Below, in pieces: positions 26,191 to 38,518 of a DNA stretch of 64,000 nt; position 1 is the first letter of the stretch, and each line of letters begins with the position of its first letter. The stretch is from Limnomonas spitsbergensis. Taxonomy: Eukaryota; Chlorophyta; Chlorophyceae; Chlamydomonadales. A program made the position numbers and the translations under genes. The notes beneath the pieces are model-generated. The model made no database searches. It had not been told where the DNA came from and saw only the letters and a program-made list of their open reading frames with translations. The DNA is taken from positions 3,162,001-3,226,000 of the forward strand of contig JAYJMM010000101.1 in the NCBI GenBank assembly GCA_037349105.1, in the 5' to 3' direction.

Positions 26191-26749
26191 CAATACGAAT
26201 GTTGGGGCCATGTCAGCGTTTATAACACGGCCTCCTGCTCCCAGCTGCACCGTTTCCCAGCATCCGCCTCACATGCCACTGAGATGTCATGGTCGCCGGA
26301 TGGGGCCTGTGAGGCACAGCTGGATGGTCCACTCACCTACTGTGTGGCAGTACATGCTATCGATGACAGGTGGGAGGTGCAGTCGGCCTGTACTGGTTCA
26401 AATCTCCTCGGAAGATCACAAGATGGCGCATGGGACATAACCCTCTTTGCAACCCAGCTGAATCCCCCACGTTTGTTATGACACCCACGCGGCAGGCCAC
26501 ACGTTTCTATGAGACCCACACGGCAGGCCCCTCGCTGATCTTTTGCTGCGGAAGGGCACATATGTTTCTTACTTGCCCCTTTGCTGTCCCTTGTTGGCCT
26601 CTGAGTTTGAGGGGGGAATCCTGACGGCTGTCTATTTTCTGTTGCTCGGCAGGCCGCTGGTTGCGTGTCAGACCCTGATACTCGGTTGTATGTTATTACC
26701 CGGAAGGCCCTGAGGTTGTGAACATGAGATGGGTGGGAAGGGTATGGGA

Positions 26750-26963
26750 AACTTGGAACGTTGGAGCCCCTAGCTCGGTTACACACCAGGCAAGCCCTGA
26801 CTGCTGCCCTGACGTCGCGGCGCAGCCATGGCCACCATGGCTGTTGGAGCAGCAGGCTTGCCTTACGATGGGCGCAGGAATTTCCGGTCCTATCGTGGAC
26901 GTCCCGGATGGCTGCCAGCCGCTCTCCGGGCGGGGAAATCACACAGCAGCGTCCATGTTCCAC
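26750..26963 (-). mobile_element. Ty3/gypsy integrase zinc-finger fragment, unit A
   Basis: The minus-strand frame from 26963 reads ERLAAIRDVHDRTGNS, then AHRKASLLLQQPWWP, then RRDVRAAVRACLVCNRARGS. This is the H2C2 domain that opens retroviral-type integrases of Ty3/gypsy elements. The CxxC pair is intact, but TGN stands where the family normally has TGH. No reverse transcriptase, protease or LTR is visible nearby, so this is a relic within an intron of the WRAP73-like gene. Unit B has the same fragment at the same place, so the insertion predates that duplication. Confidence 0.7.
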
Positions 26964-27516
26964 TATTCGACGTGCTCTTAGTCTTCCGGTGTTTGGAAGT
27001 CTGACTCCCCGGTATGAGCGTGCGTATTTCTCATGAAACCTAGGGTTGACTGCACACTATTAGCGCACACACGCGCCCCTAGCTGATGTTTCCCCACACA
27101 AACATATATTGGTACTCTTCGAGTTTACAGAAGGCATTTTTTACTTTGCCGCCTTTTAGGCTAAGAAATCCAGAACCCTTTTTGGAGGTGCGTATTCTGC
27201 ACATTCAATGACCTGACCTGAACAGAAGATCAACCCATAATGCAAATTTAAACGTTGGCGGAACATCCCTTCTCCCTCACATCCCCTCTCCCATCAGGTG
27301 AGGCTGCGTAGAGTCATTCAGTGTAGCCAGCCCACTCCCGTATCCTCCCTCCTCCACCCATCAGGTCTATTGAGGTGGATCCCTGACAGCCGCTACCTCG
27401 CCTCAGTCAGTCTAGCCAGCCCCGGATCTGTGTGGATCAGGGATATGGATGTGGGTCAGCTGGATGCAGTACTTATGCACCTGGCTGAGGTCACAGACAT
27501 GTAATGGGCACCACAG

Positions 27517-29605
27517 GTGGGGCTAGGGTATAGGGGGACAGGTAGGGCTAGGGTTTAGGGGGAGCAGGTGGGTTTAGGGCCAGGCAGGTGGGTTTAGGGC
27601 AAGGCAGGTGAGTTGAAAGGGGACAGGTGGGTTTAGGGCAAGGCAGGTGGGTTTAGGGCGTGGCAGGTGGGTTTAGGGGGGGTTGGTGGGTTCAGGGCAA
27701 TGCATGTGGGTTTAGCGCAAGGCAGGTGGGTTTAGGGGGGGCAGGTGGGTTTAGAGGGGGCAGGTGGGTTTAGAGGGGGCAGGTGGGTTTAGAGGGGACA
27801 GGTGTGTTTAGGGCAAGGCATGTGGGTTTAGGGGGGGCAGGTGGGTTAGGGGCAAGGCAGGTGGGTTTAGGGGGGGCAGGTTGGTTAGGGCCAGGCAGGT
27901 GGGTTTAGGGCTATGCAGGTGGGTTTAGGGGGGACAGGTGGGTTTAGGGCAAGGCATGTGGGTTTAGGGCTATGCAGGTGGGTTTAGGGGGGACAGGTGG
28001 GTTTAGGGCAAGGCATGTGGGTTAAGGGGGGGCAGGTGGGTTAGGGGCAAGGCAGGTGGGTTTAGGGGGGGCAGGTGGGTTAGGGGCAAGGCAGGTGGGT
28101 TTAGGGGGGACAAGTGGGTTAGGGGCAAGGCATGTGGGTTTAGGGGGGGCAGGTGGGTTAGGGGCAAGGCAGGTGGGTTTAGGGGGGGCAGGTTGGTTAG
28201 GGCCAGGCAGGTGGGTTTAGGGCTATGCAGGTGGGTTTAGGGGGGACAGGTGGGTTTAGGGCAAGGCATGTGGGTTAAGGGGGGGCAGGTGGGTTAGGGG
28301 CAAGGCAGGTGGGTTTAGGGGGGGCAGGTGGGTTAGGGGCAAGGCAGGTGGGTTTAGGGGGGACAAGTGGGTTAGGGGCAAGGCAGGTGGGTTTAGGGGG
28401 GACAGGTGGGTTTAGGGCAAGGCATGTGGGTTTAGGGGGGGCAGGTGGGTTAGGGGCAAGGCAGGTGGGTTTAGGGGGGGCAGGTTGGTTAGGGCCAGGC
28501 AGGTGGGTTTAGGGGGGACAGGTGGGTTTAAGGCAAGGCAGGTGGGTTTAGGGGGGACAGGTGGGTTTAGGGCAAGGCAGGTGGGTTATGGGCAAGGCAG
28601 GTGGGTTTAGGGCAAGGCAGGTGGGTTTAAGGCAATGCAGGTGGGTTTAGGGGGGACAGGTGGGTGTAGGGCAAGGCAGGTGGGTTCAGGGGTGACAGGT
28701 GGGTTTAGGGGGGGCAATTGGGTTATGGGCAAGGCAGGTGGGTTTAGAGGGGACAGGTGGGTTTAGGGGGGACAGGTGGGTTTAGGGGGGGCAGGTGGGT
28801 TTAGGGGGGGCAGGTGGGTTTAGGGGGACAGGTGGGTTTAGGGGGGACAGGTGGGTTTAGGGTGGACATGTGGGTTAAGGGTGGACAGGTGGGTTTAGGG
28901 GGGCAGGTGGGTTTAGGTGGGCAGGTGGGTTTAGGGTAAAGCAGGTGGGTTTCAGGCAAGGCAGGTGGGTTTTGGGCAAGGCAGGTGGGTTTAGAGGGGA
29001 CAGGTGGGTTTATGGGGGGCAGGTGGGTTTAGGGGGGCAGGTAGGTTTAGGGCAAAGCAGGTGGGTGTAGGGGGGACAGGTGGGTTTAGGGGGGGACAGG
29101 TGGGTTTAGGGGGGGCAGGTGGGTTTAGGGGGACAGTTGGGTTTAGGGGGGGCAGGGGGGTTTAGGTGGGGCAGGTGAGTTTAGGGCAAGGCAGGTGGGT
29201 TAAGGGGGGACAGGTGGGGTTAGGGGGGACAGGTGGGTTTAGGGGGGGCAGGTGGGTTCAGGGGGGACAGGTGGGTTTAGGGTGGACAGGTGGGGTTAGG
29301 GGGGATAGGTGGTTTTAGGGCAAGGCAGGTGGGTTTAGGGGGGGCAGGTGGGTTTAGGGGGGGCAGGTGGGTTAAGGACAAGGCAGGACGGTTAAGGGCA
29401 AGGCAGGAGTGTTTATGGGGGGCAGGTGGGTTTAGGGCAAGGTAGGTGGGTTAAGGGGGGACAGGTGGGTTTAGGGGGGGCAGGTGGGTTTAGGGGGGAC
29501 AGGTGGGTAAGGGGCAAGGCAGGTGGGTTTAGGGGGGGCAGGTGGGTAAGGGGCAAGGCAGGTGGGTTAAGGGGGGGCAGGTGGGTTTAGTGGGGGGGGT
29601 AAGTT
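27517..29605 (+). repeat. Telomere-like minisatellite of about 20 bp, starting at the exon 5 donor, unit A
   Basis: Roughly 100 units built on CAGGTGGGTTTAGGG followed by GGGG, GGGACA or CAAGG. Most contain the plant/algal telomere heptamer TTTAGGG. The array begins at the exon end CCACAG with donor GTGGGGCTAGGG, so each unit repeats CAG plus GTGGG, a 5' splice site-like core. It is interstitial: unique sequence and exon 6 follow. It is not a chromosome end, because the units are not pure heptamers. Confidence 0.9.
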
Positions 29606-30324
29606 TAGATGCTGTTCAGCACATCACCTGTGTGACAAGAGACGCCGGGCAACCTCCTGCCCACCATGCAATTTTCAAGCTTGTTGTGAAATGTCACTTA
29701 TATAGTCACTTACATAGTCACTGATAGCTATCAGGCTAGGGCAGCCTTCTGGCCACTGTGACCACCCGCTACATATATATTTCCAGACTGAGTATTTAGC
29801 GCTGTCGCATGAATCTTGAACAATTAAATCTGCAATGTTGCTGACTGGCTCTGCTACTGAGTCCTTATACATGCAGGGCAGCCTCCTGGCCACGGCGACC
29901 TCCACCTCCCGGCACTACATGTTGGTGTCGGTGGGGGCATCCGTGGTGCTCATCCCGCTCCGGAACTTTCAGGTGGGGATGCTGGTGCCGATTGTCGGTG
30001 TGGGATGCCTCTCTTGTCCGCTGGATTGGAGTGTCATGGGCATGTGCTGTTGCAGTGTCAACTCAACCAGCATCAGCCGCTTTTGGAAGAGCCAGGCTGA
30101 TGAGCGAACCGGTTGGAAGGCTAGGAAGAGGAGCTAAAGGGTAAATCTGAGACAAGTAATGAAAGGCGGCAGACGGGCGAGACAGCAAAGCGCAGAGCTG
30201 GAAGGTATGGCGGGGAAAGCATAGGTCATGAGCATGTTTCCTTTAACCCAGGCCATGTAGATTTGAACAGTCGGTCGGACGTCCCCTGAGATTCTGATTT
30301 ATGCCTGTATTCAAACGCCCCTTG

Positions 30325-30748
30325 CATGACATCTAGCGGTGTGAGCTGGTCGCCACATCGCAATATCACTTATGCTAGCTTTGCCGACAATCTTAGCCAT
30401 GCAACTTGATTACCATACTTCCCTGCTCCTCAACCTGATTGCATGATTACATTCCATCAGCCAGATATCCTGCCGCAGGTGCGCGATGTGAACTGGTCGC
30501 CACATAGCAGCAGCACCTCTGATTACTATTTGTGTCCTCAACCCTTCAAACGGTCTCAGGTGCTGGCTTCTTCCTGGCAACACCATCCTTGATTACACAC
30601 CCTAGACTGAACCCTGGGCCTTGATCGTTACCCTCAATCCTGCTGCATGCACGCGGTATGAGCTGGTTGCCACATGGCAGCAACACCTCTGATTTCTTTC
30701 CTTAGACTGAACCTTTGGTCATTATCGTTCCTCTTAATTGTGTTGCAG
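30325..30748 (+). repeat. Multiplied starts of the last WRAP73-like exon, unit A
   Basis: Three degenerate copies of GTGAGCTGGTCGCCACA (near 30,340, 30,492 and 30,662) precede the real last exon at 30749. Each is preceded by an AG- or CAG-like acceptor and a pyrimidine-richer stretch. Unit B retains one extra copy (39,990). Confidence 0.75.
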
Positions 30749-31579
30749 GCATGTGGTGTGAGCTGGTCGCCACAGGGGAGCAGCTTCTTGTTAATTTTGA
30801 AGGATTGCTTCAGCTGTCCATGCATGGCTGTCGGCAACCAATGACGGATGGTCCTAGCTACAGCCAGCCTGCCAGCAATAAGTGACAACGTCCTTAACTA
30901 CCGGAAATTAGTGACGGCCGGTCTTGGCTCTAGCGGTATTCATCCTTCAACTGTGTGTATATGGCTGCGGGGGAAATCAATGGGGGGCCCTCTTGACTAC
31001 GGCAGGTCTGCGTATTGTTATACGTTTCATGGCTGACCAGCAATGGTCAATTTAAGCAAGGATGCATATCAGCATCCTCCGATTCTTGAATTGTAAGGCT
31101 GTGAATGTGGACTGGGGCTAGTGCTGGGCATGCAGGGCTTAGTAGAGGGTGCTTCAGCTACAATTCAGCTACATCAAGGCATGCTGGGAGATATAGCAGT
31201 GCGGCTTGCTGCCTGAGCTACATGGCGCAGCCAGGCCGGTCCTTCATTCGTGATGGCTGGCTTGCTCTACGCCTCGCTTGTGACTCGCTGGCAATGAATG
31301 GTCCACTAGCCTTCTGACAGGTGGCCTTAGCCGACTGGATTTTACATTCATGAGGTCAGGTGTGGTGTCGTGGCACGACCATGCTGGCCTAATGATTGAA
31401 TGATTACACACAACCATCTTCTTACATTTGTACATCTTGACCACCTTTTCAGCATGGCCCGAAGGGGTATCGTCATTGACATCTTGAACGCACCCGCAGT
31501 CAACACAGCCTATATCCGTTTCTAAGCCACCGCACTATTGATCCGGGAAATGGATTGAACGACATTAAAATGTTCACTT

Positions 31580-31645
31580 GTCAAGAACATGATACCTCTG
31601 GGCCATGCTCAAAAGGCTCTCCGCCGTGTGGCCGAGATAAAATAT
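31580..31645 (-). repeat. Interspersed repeat R2, copy in unit B
   Basis: ACCTCTGGGCCATGCTCAAA followed by AGGCTCTCCGCCGTGTGGCC, in reverse orientation to the 18.9- and 58.3-kb copies. It is followed by an AAAGAAAGGAAC-rich stretch. Unit A has lost this core by deletion near 19,497. Confidence 0.5.
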
Positions 31646-32314
31646 ACGTAAGGCCAGAGGAGAAAAGAAAGGAACATACAGAAAAAATAGAAGGAACAGA
31701 CCATGCCCACTTAAAGGGAGTCTGTAGAATCCTCAGCCCGTTCAGATCCTAGCCCCCAACAAAGAGAAAACCAAACAAACGTACTAGGCAGTTGGTCAGG
31801 AATAGGGAGACAAAGGCCTATGAACGACATAGCCTCAACGAAAAACGAACGCCCTTCACAAAAGGCAGGGCATCCCACCCTGGCCTGCCCATGTACAAAG
31901 CGTGGATGTCTGTGGCACCGTCTTGTTGGCCTGTCCATACCCGCTCTCTGAATGTAAGGTAATCTAACACGCAGGGATGTGTTGAAATGTGCAAAGGCAG
32001 AAGATATGACCATGACGGATATGCATGAGGACCAACACATTGAGAAAACGTGTCAACGTGTACCGGATTGTTTTTTGTTCGTTTCCGGTAGTCATTAAAT
32101 CCGTTTACATGCGTAATACACCTCCTTAGCTGGGGAAAATACTACACAACCTCTGGATCATACTTAACTAGGAAAAAGATGATGATGATACTACTAACAG
32201 GGAAATACCTTTCAATCACCTTCAAAAGTATATTCATGGACAGCCCGTATAAGATAGGAGAGGCAGATGATGAAGTGGAAGACTACATACAATGTTTGAA
32301 ACACACGAGGAACG

Positions 32315-33418
32315 CTAGGAGAGTCGTAGGACAGCTGTGTGACCCCCACTCCTAGCCAAGGACAGTGCCCCTCCCTCTTGACAGTCAGCACGAGGGGCAT
32401 TCTCACTGCAATCCAGCAGCAGCCGCACCACTGCCTCGTGGCCATCCCTGGCTGCCCACAACAGTGCATCCCCATCCCGGCAGTTAGGACGAGGTGCATG
32501 CTCCCCCTGCCCCAACAACAACCGCACCACCGCCTCGTGGCCAATCCCGGCTGCCCTCACCAGTGCCCACCCATCCCGGCAGTCAGCACGTGGGGCATGC
32601 TCCCTCCACCCCAACAAAAGCTGCACCACCGCCTCGTGGCCCCTCTCGGCTGCCCTCACTAGTGCCCACCCATTCCTGCAATTAGCACGTGGGGCATGCT
32701 CCCTCCACCCCAACAACAGCTGCACTACCGCCTCGTGGCCGTTCCACGCAGCCCTTACTAGTGCCTCCCCATCCTGGCAGTCAGCACGTGGGGCATGCTC
32801 CCTCCACCCCAACAACAGCTGCACCACCGCCTCGTGGCCATTCCCTGCTGCCCTGAACAGTGCCTCCCCATCCTGGCAGTCTGCACGTGGGGCATGCTCC
32901 CTCCACCCCAACAACAGCTGCACCACCGCCTCGTGGCCCCTCTCGGCTGCCCTCACTAGTGCCCACCCATTCCAGCAGTTAGCACATGGGGCATGCTCCC
33001 TCCACCCCAACAACAGCTGCACCGTCCCAGCCTGGCAGTCTGCCTTTGCACTAAGTTTGAGCATGAGCCTCACCAACTCTAGGCAGTCATAATCCAGACT
33101 TTTGCAGCCCACAGCTCTCATGAGGGCCTCGTCAGGACCGTGCAGTGCCACCATAGCACAGGCCAGGTTAATGGGGCAGGCCCTGAGGCACTCACGCCAA
33201 CGCCTGCACACCCGCCACGCTCCATACTGCACCCTACGGGCGCCAGGTCCATGGAGGCCTTGAGTATTGTATAGCCATGCATCTGCATTGCTGAGGATGA
33301 TGCCAAGGATGTCTGTGTTGAGGTCTTGGAGGCTGGTAAAGATGGCTGGATCCTCGCTAGGGGAAGGAGATGCAGATGCATCTGTTCTGATAGCCTCGGT
33401 GGATGCGGATGACGTCAT
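32315..33418 (-). CDS. F-box/ankyrin-repeat protein, copy B (short array)
   Basis: Intact 367-residue frame from the ATG at 33418. Residues 1-110 match copy A almost perfectly: Ser-rich leader, F-box-like LNTDILGIILSNADAWLYN and VCRRWRECLRA. About seven ankyrin repeats follow. The first is shortened (KADCQAGTVQLLLGWREHAP lacks some 20 residues). The C terminus ends HTAVLRLS because a deletion removed the last 11 or so codons and the 3' flank present in copies A and C. The candidate promoter block is conserved at 33,523. The protein may be functional as a substrate-recognition adaptor, but the lost terminus and shortened repeat leave decay possible. Confidence 0.65.
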   Translation of the reverse strand: MTSSASTEAIRTDASASPSPSEDPAIFTSLQDLNTDILGIILSNADAWLYNTQGLHGPGARRVQYGAWRVCRRWRECLRACPINLACAMVALHGPDEALMRAVGCKSLDYDCLELVRLMLKLSAKADCQAGTVQLLLGWREHAPCANCWNGWALVRAAERGHEAVVQLLLGWREHAPRADCQDGEALFRAAGNGHEAVVQLLLGWREHAPRADCQDGEALVRAAWNGHEAVVQLLLGWREHAPRANCRNGWALVRAAERGHEAVVQLLLGWREHAPRADCRDGWALVRAAGIGHEAVVRLLLGQGEHAPRPNCRDGDALLWAARDGHEAVVRLLLDCSENAPRADCQEGGALSLARSGGHTAVLRLS

Positions 33419-33522
33419 AGGGTGGTGCGCAATTCCACTTTTTTCAATCAGTCGGGCTTGTCTCTCCTGCTCAACAGGCGAGTGAGGTGGAATTCATGCG
33501 AGCCAATGTGCAGCACACCTCT

Positions 33523-33545
33523 TCGGAAAAATATAAACCAATCAT
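33523..33545 (-). promoter_or_regulatory. Conserved upstream element of ankyrin copy B
   Basis: Minus-strand ATTGGTTTATATTTTTCCG about 105 bp before the ATG, matching the blocks of copies A and D. Candidate TATA/CCAAT promoter core. Confidence 0.4.
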
Positions 33546-35659
33546 GCTTTGTAAAAGGCCGTCCTACATGCATGCAAAATGCCACATGCCATGGGCTGGA
33601 GTCAGTATTGCAATGTCTATGCCCGGTTGCACCGACTTTATGCTCGGATTTACTCAGATGTGACATCTTGTCAGAAGCCTTTTAGGAATGGGCCAGGCTG
33701 TGCGATCCGGTGATGCAATGTAGATATATAATGAGGGGGTGTGGAAATTGAAAGAAAAAAATATGGGGTCATAAATATGAACACAACCGGGAGCCAGAGT
33801 GGGAGATTCCTCAGTCTTTGACATATCCACATGACAGTCTTGCAGTTGTTCCACTCATGCATGGTCCTTGTTCCGCTCACCAGGGGCAATGTTGGACACT
33901 CACTTGTTGAAGTGGATGAGTGGATCTTCTCAACGCCGCACTCGTTTAGGATAATAAAATTGCAAAGCTTAGACCACCGAACGAGCGGGTGAGACTGGGG
34001 TTCTGACACGACCTGTATTGGACGGCCAATAAGGAGAACTTGACGGAGCGAGCGAGGACTTGAACGGCCAATGCGCAGGCCACTAAGGCCACCGATGTGT
34101 TCCAGAAACTGCCGACTGAGTGGCTAGGGACGAAACCAGTCCGCACTGTAGGAGAATCGGATGTAGATTGCTTGGTAAGAATGAGCGGGCATTTAGATAT
34201 TGCACTCCAGAGGCGCGTTCGCATCTTTCGCTTACCTAACGGCAGGAAACATCAGCGGCCATAGTGTGGATCTCGTGGAGCGCGTTCATACTAGCTAGGG
34301 CCACAAAACGGTTGCTCCGTGGATATTAAATACGGAGTCTTGAATCCACGTGTACGCCAAATGCCCCATGGAAGTACCGTCCTGCATGAGGCACTGCCCT
34401 CATCGGAATGAATTGAGCAGACAGACAATGAGACAAGTGGATAGACCATGAAACAAAAGCAGGCTACGCAGGTTGCATGGTGCATCCGGTCGGAACCAGG
34501 CAAGTCTTGCACCTGTCTGTGTCTGTGCCTTCGGATCCAGTCATGCAACACCCGCCATGCTTGGCATGCATGAGTCCAAGAGGCCATGAGATATTAGCGG
34601 GCCATGCAGGTCACATGGTGCATCTGGTTGGATTCATGCATGCCATGCAACTCCAAGCACCCCATTTATGGCATGCATGGCGGATGATGTGGAGGGTTTG
34701 AGCAAAGTTATGTGTGATGGGGTGGAGCGCAAGTGTGCGTGTGTGTGGGGGGGGGGGGGCAGCTGTGTTGAGGGGTGGGGTGGCATATGCTGTGTATTGT
34801 GTATATCTGATGGAGGGTACAGTGCAGGTCTGGTGCACACGGCATGATGTAAATAGGTGTGATGTTTATTCTCATCCTTTATTTATTCCATCCTCTTCCC
34901 AACTTCTATCCCCTTCTCCCGCTTCCCTCCCTGAGGCAGGCATCCTGATGGTCTCCAGAAAGTACGGCTATCCTGCTGTCTGCCTAGTTTGCCTTCAACA
35001 TACACAAGAAGGCTTGGTCCCTCAAGGTAGGGGGGGTGGGGGGCGTTACCCAGTACCCAGGGGGTCAATGAGGTTCAACTCATTACTATATTCTGGTGCT
35101 TTTATGAATTCTATTAGCTGCATCCCCACCATTGTCTGTTCCCTCAATGCCTTGGTGGACATACCTTGGAGATCCACACTATGGTTGGGTCCCTCAGGGC
35201 ATGCTGAAATGAGACCATGCTTGAAGCATTTTCATTTCGTCAAGCTGAAGCTGCAATAAGATGGATGGAGCTCTTCCGCCTGTTGACGTAGTCCAGCCTT
35301 AAGACTTACTTTAAATCAAATCTCAGCTTCATGGCTTGGACCTGGACTGGAGTAGTTGTCGGGAGTTCTTTCTTAAGGCGAATTGAGAGTCTGAATAGTT
35401 CAACTGGGTCCATTCCCTTTGCACTTGTGCAGAATGGCAGATATTCCAACCTGCCGGGGGAACAGCCCTTTCTTGGTTTCATTATTTGTTAAGTAAGGTA
35501 GACCTGTTTGTTATCCATTTCATTTGCAGATTAACCACTACCTGCCCGGATCGGAATGCTGCCTTAGCCATACATATATTCAGACTAAAAAAACTTTAAA
35601 TACAGGATAACCACTACCTGCCCGACCGGGGCATAGCCTTCAGCCCTTGTGGGCAATAC

Positions 35660-36640
35660 ATGGCCCAAGTAGAGGTAAACCCTAGGTCAGCCTCCACCCT
35701 GTTGCTCAGTCAGGCAGCAGCCAGCAGCAAGTAATCAGGCTTGATGCGATATAGCTGAAGAGCGCTTTTGAGTAGGTCAGCCTCCAGCTCAGCTGTAGGT
35801 AAACCCTAGGTCAGCGTCCACCCTGTTGCTAAGGCAGGCAGCAGCCAACAGCAAGTAATCAGGCTTCCTGCGATATAGCTGACGAGCGCTTATGACTAGG
35901 TCAGCCTCACCCTCAGCTTGAGGTAAACCCTAGGTCAGCCGCCACCTCAGCTGGAGGTAAACCCTAGGTCAGCCTCCTCCTCAGCTGGAGGTAAACCCTA
36001 GGTCAGCCGCCACCTCAGCTGGGGGTAAACCCTAGGTCAGCCTCCACCTCAGCTGCAGGTAAACCCTAGGTCAGCCTCAAACTCAGCTGGAGGTTCACCC
36101 TAGGTCAGCCTCAAACTCAGCTGGAGGTTAACCCTAGGTCAGCCTCCACCTCAGCTGGAGGTAAACCCTAGGTCAGCCTCCACCTCAGCTGGAGGTAAAC
36201 CCTAGGTCAACCTCCACCTCAGCTGGAGGTAAACCCTAGGTCAGCCTCCACCGCAGCTGGAGGTATACCGTAAGTCAGCCTCCACCTCAGCTGGAGGTTA
36301 ACCCTAGGTCAGCCTCCACCTCAGCTGGAGGTAAACCCTAGGTCAGCCTCCACCTCAGCTGGAGGTAAACCCTAGGTCAGCCTCCACCTCAGCTGGAGGT
36401 AAACCCTAGGTCAGCCTCCACCTCAGCTGGAGGTAAACCCTAGGTCAGCCTCCACCTCAGCTGGAGGTAAACCCTAGGTCAGCCACCACCGCTGCTGGAG
36501 GTAAACCCTAGGTCAGCCTCCACCTCAGCTGGAGGTAAACCCTAGGTCAGCCTCCACCTCAGCTGGAGGTAAACCCTAGGTCAGCCTCCACCTCAGCTGG
36601 AGGTAAACTCTAGGCCAGCCTCCAAATCAGCTGGGTAGCA
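35660..36640 (+). repeat. 34-bp minisatellite at the exon 2 donor, unit B
   Basis: About 25 units of the same repeat as in unit A, again starting right at exon 2 (GTAGAG, then GTAAACCCTAGG). Near the start it is interrupted twice by a ~90-bp segment (TTGCTCAGTCAGGCAGCAGC and a near copy), itself duplicated. Confidence 0.9.
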
Positions 36641-37099
36641 GCCAGCAGGTCAAGTTCTAGGGCTTATTGCCACCAGAACCCTCGGCTACCTACCCTGATG
36701 TAGCTGAATTGAAGCGGAACGCACGCATAAGACTAAAACAGCTGTCAGCGTGCCATCAGAAGGAAATAAAAAACGGCCGTTATCGCCTTCAGTATAATTA
36801 TAACTCTAAAGACATCTCCAGTACATCTTCCATTCTGCCCTTTTTGTTTCCTTTGATTTTCTGTTACAAATGCAACCCGTGGAAACCAGTCCAATGAAAT
36901 GTCCTCTCCCCAACCTCTCACATTCCTAAGCCCTATGCCTCATGCTGCGTCCCCGCCCTTCCACACATCCTCACTTGAAAGAATAGAGGAGATGTGAAAA
37001 ACTACGAGGTCATTAAACCCTTCAAGACATTCCACTGGCCCAGCCAATGGACATCGTCTTATAGGTTCAGCTGCGTCATTTCCAAACCTCTAGCCACGC

Positions 37100-37724
37100 A
37101 CCTTGAACCTTCCCTCAGCGGTAAAGATGCAAGATGTCAGCATTGAAAACACCCCTTCGTCATCCCAGCTGCATAATTTTAAAATTCCCACTTTTTGATT
37201 CTCAACCCTCCGACCCAAAGCCCCTCTATAGCTCCTGCCCCCCGCCCAGCGACATGAATACCAATGCCACGTCAGCGTGTGTGACACCAACTCATTAACA
37301 CAAACTTGTGAATGGCCTATTCCGCATCGTTCCTTACCTTCTCCAAAGAAACCCCTAAACCCTCTACTCCGAGCCCTCCCCCCCCCGCTAAAGGTCCAGA
37401 GCAACATCCTCTCCTGGACTCAGCTGCAGCACTTCCAACCCTCCAATTATTAACCCTCAACCTTCAACCCTCCTCTCCCCCCCTGATACCAAGAACCCTT
37501 GAAGACCATGACAGTGTATACGAAATCTCCTTATGGTTCCAGCAGCAGCTCTTCCAAACTTTGAACTCTGAACCTTAAAACTAAACCCTCAACACTCCTC
37601 CCCCCACAGCAGTACCATTGTTGGGACCATGTCGGTGTTTACGGCACGGCTTCGTGCTCCCAGCTGCAGCACCTCCAAACCCCCGTGCATCTCTCAACCC
37701 TGCACCTTCCTCGCCCCCCCTCAG
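37100..37724 (+). repeat. Multiplied starts of WRAP73-like exon 3, unit B
   Basis: Four decayed copies precede the real exon at 37725. Markers are GATGTCAGCATTGAAAAC (37,133), CACGTCAGCGTGTGTGAC (37,267), GACCATGACAGTGTATACG (37,504) and GACCATGTCGGTGTTTACGG (37,625). CCCTCAACC-rich linkers lie between them. Confidence 0.75.
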
Positions 37725-38518
37725 CGGTACGGATGACGGGACCATGTCAGCGTTTATAACACGGCCTCCTGCTCCCAGCTGCACCGTTTCCCAGCATCCG
37801 CCTCACATGCCACTGAGATGTCATGGTCGCTGGATGGGGGCTGTGAGGCGCAGCTGAATGGTCCACTCACCTACTGTGTGGCAGTACATGCTATCGATGA
37901 CAGGTGGGAGGTGCAGTCGGCCTGTACTGGTTCAAATCTCCTCGGAAGATCACAAGATGGCGCATGGGACATAACCCTCTTTGCAACCCAGCTGAATCCC
38001 TCACGTTTGTTATGACACCCACACGGCAGGCCACACACGTTTCTATGAGACCCACACGGCAGGCCCCTCGCTGATATTTTGCTGCGGAAGGGCGCATATG
38101 TTTCTTTCTTGCCCCTTTGCTGTCCCTCGTTGGCCTCTGAGTTTGAGGGGGGAATCCTGACGGCTGTCTATTTTCTGTTGCTCGGCAGGCCGCTGGTTGC
38201 GTGTCAGACCCTGATACTCGGTTGTATGTTATTACCCGGAAGGCCCTGAACCCTTTTTATTATTATCTACAGGCAGGCCCTGAACCCTTTTGATCACTCG
38301 CATGGACGGACCCCTGGCCTGGTGTGAGCGGTATGAACTCATGACGTCCAGCTATTGTTTTATTACATGGCAAGCCCCTGAACCCTGTTGAGCCCCAGGC
38401 CCCTTGCTGAGTGGAGGCCTATAGAGATGCGTTAGGGATCAAGTCCGACAACTGGGTTCCATCTGGGCAGTTCCTGGCTGTGGTGAGCTATGATGAGGTT
38501 GGTAGGGGACTTATGATG

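Larger units (their letters stand above)
24098..30844 (+). pseudogene. WRAP73/WDR8-like WD40 gene, partial copy A
   Basis: Scattered exons, most with AG/GT borders and compatible phases, encode pieces that align in order with WRAP73, a WD40 protein of centrosomes, spindle poles and ciliary basal bodies. Exon 1 24098-24184 (WWSPESTAILLSA, stop, FAFNIHNKAWSLK); exon 2 24983-25072 (WDIAFSNCGQYMAQLE); exon 3 26191-26369 (HVSVYNTASCSQLHRF, then SWSPDG, ending AIDDR); exon 5 27365-27516 (SVWIRDMDVGQLDAVL); exon 6 29877-29972 (GSLLATATSTSRHYM); last exon 30749-30844 (GVSWSPQGSSFLLILKDCF). Stops: TAG at 24143-24145 in exon 1 and TAA near the end of exon 5 (TDM, stop). Exon 4 is deleted, and the N-terminal exons are missing from every unit. 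The locus therefore looks dead. The family call rests on motif order recognised by eye; a generic WD40 protein is the alternative. Confidence 0.65.
19040..31080. repeat. Segmental-duplication unit A (about 12 kb)
   Basis: First of four tandem units sharing the same order: a leader with GCAGCCAGGCCGGTCCTTCA, a minus-strand ankyrin gene, a spacer, then plus-strand WRAP73-like exons. The leader and 3' flank (19,040-20,125) align with 31,100-32,314 in unit B and 40,450-41,759 in unit C. The end of the unit (GGCCCTCTTGACTACGGCA near 30,985) recurs at 40,328 and 57,262. Unit A has the longest telomere-like array but lacks about 365 bp, including WRAP73-like exon 4, that unit B retains. Confidence 0.85.

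Noticed and set aside
27517..29605. True telomere or chromosome end
   Set aside because: Units are about 20 bp rather than pure heptamers, the array is internal, and it is followed by exon 6 and further units.
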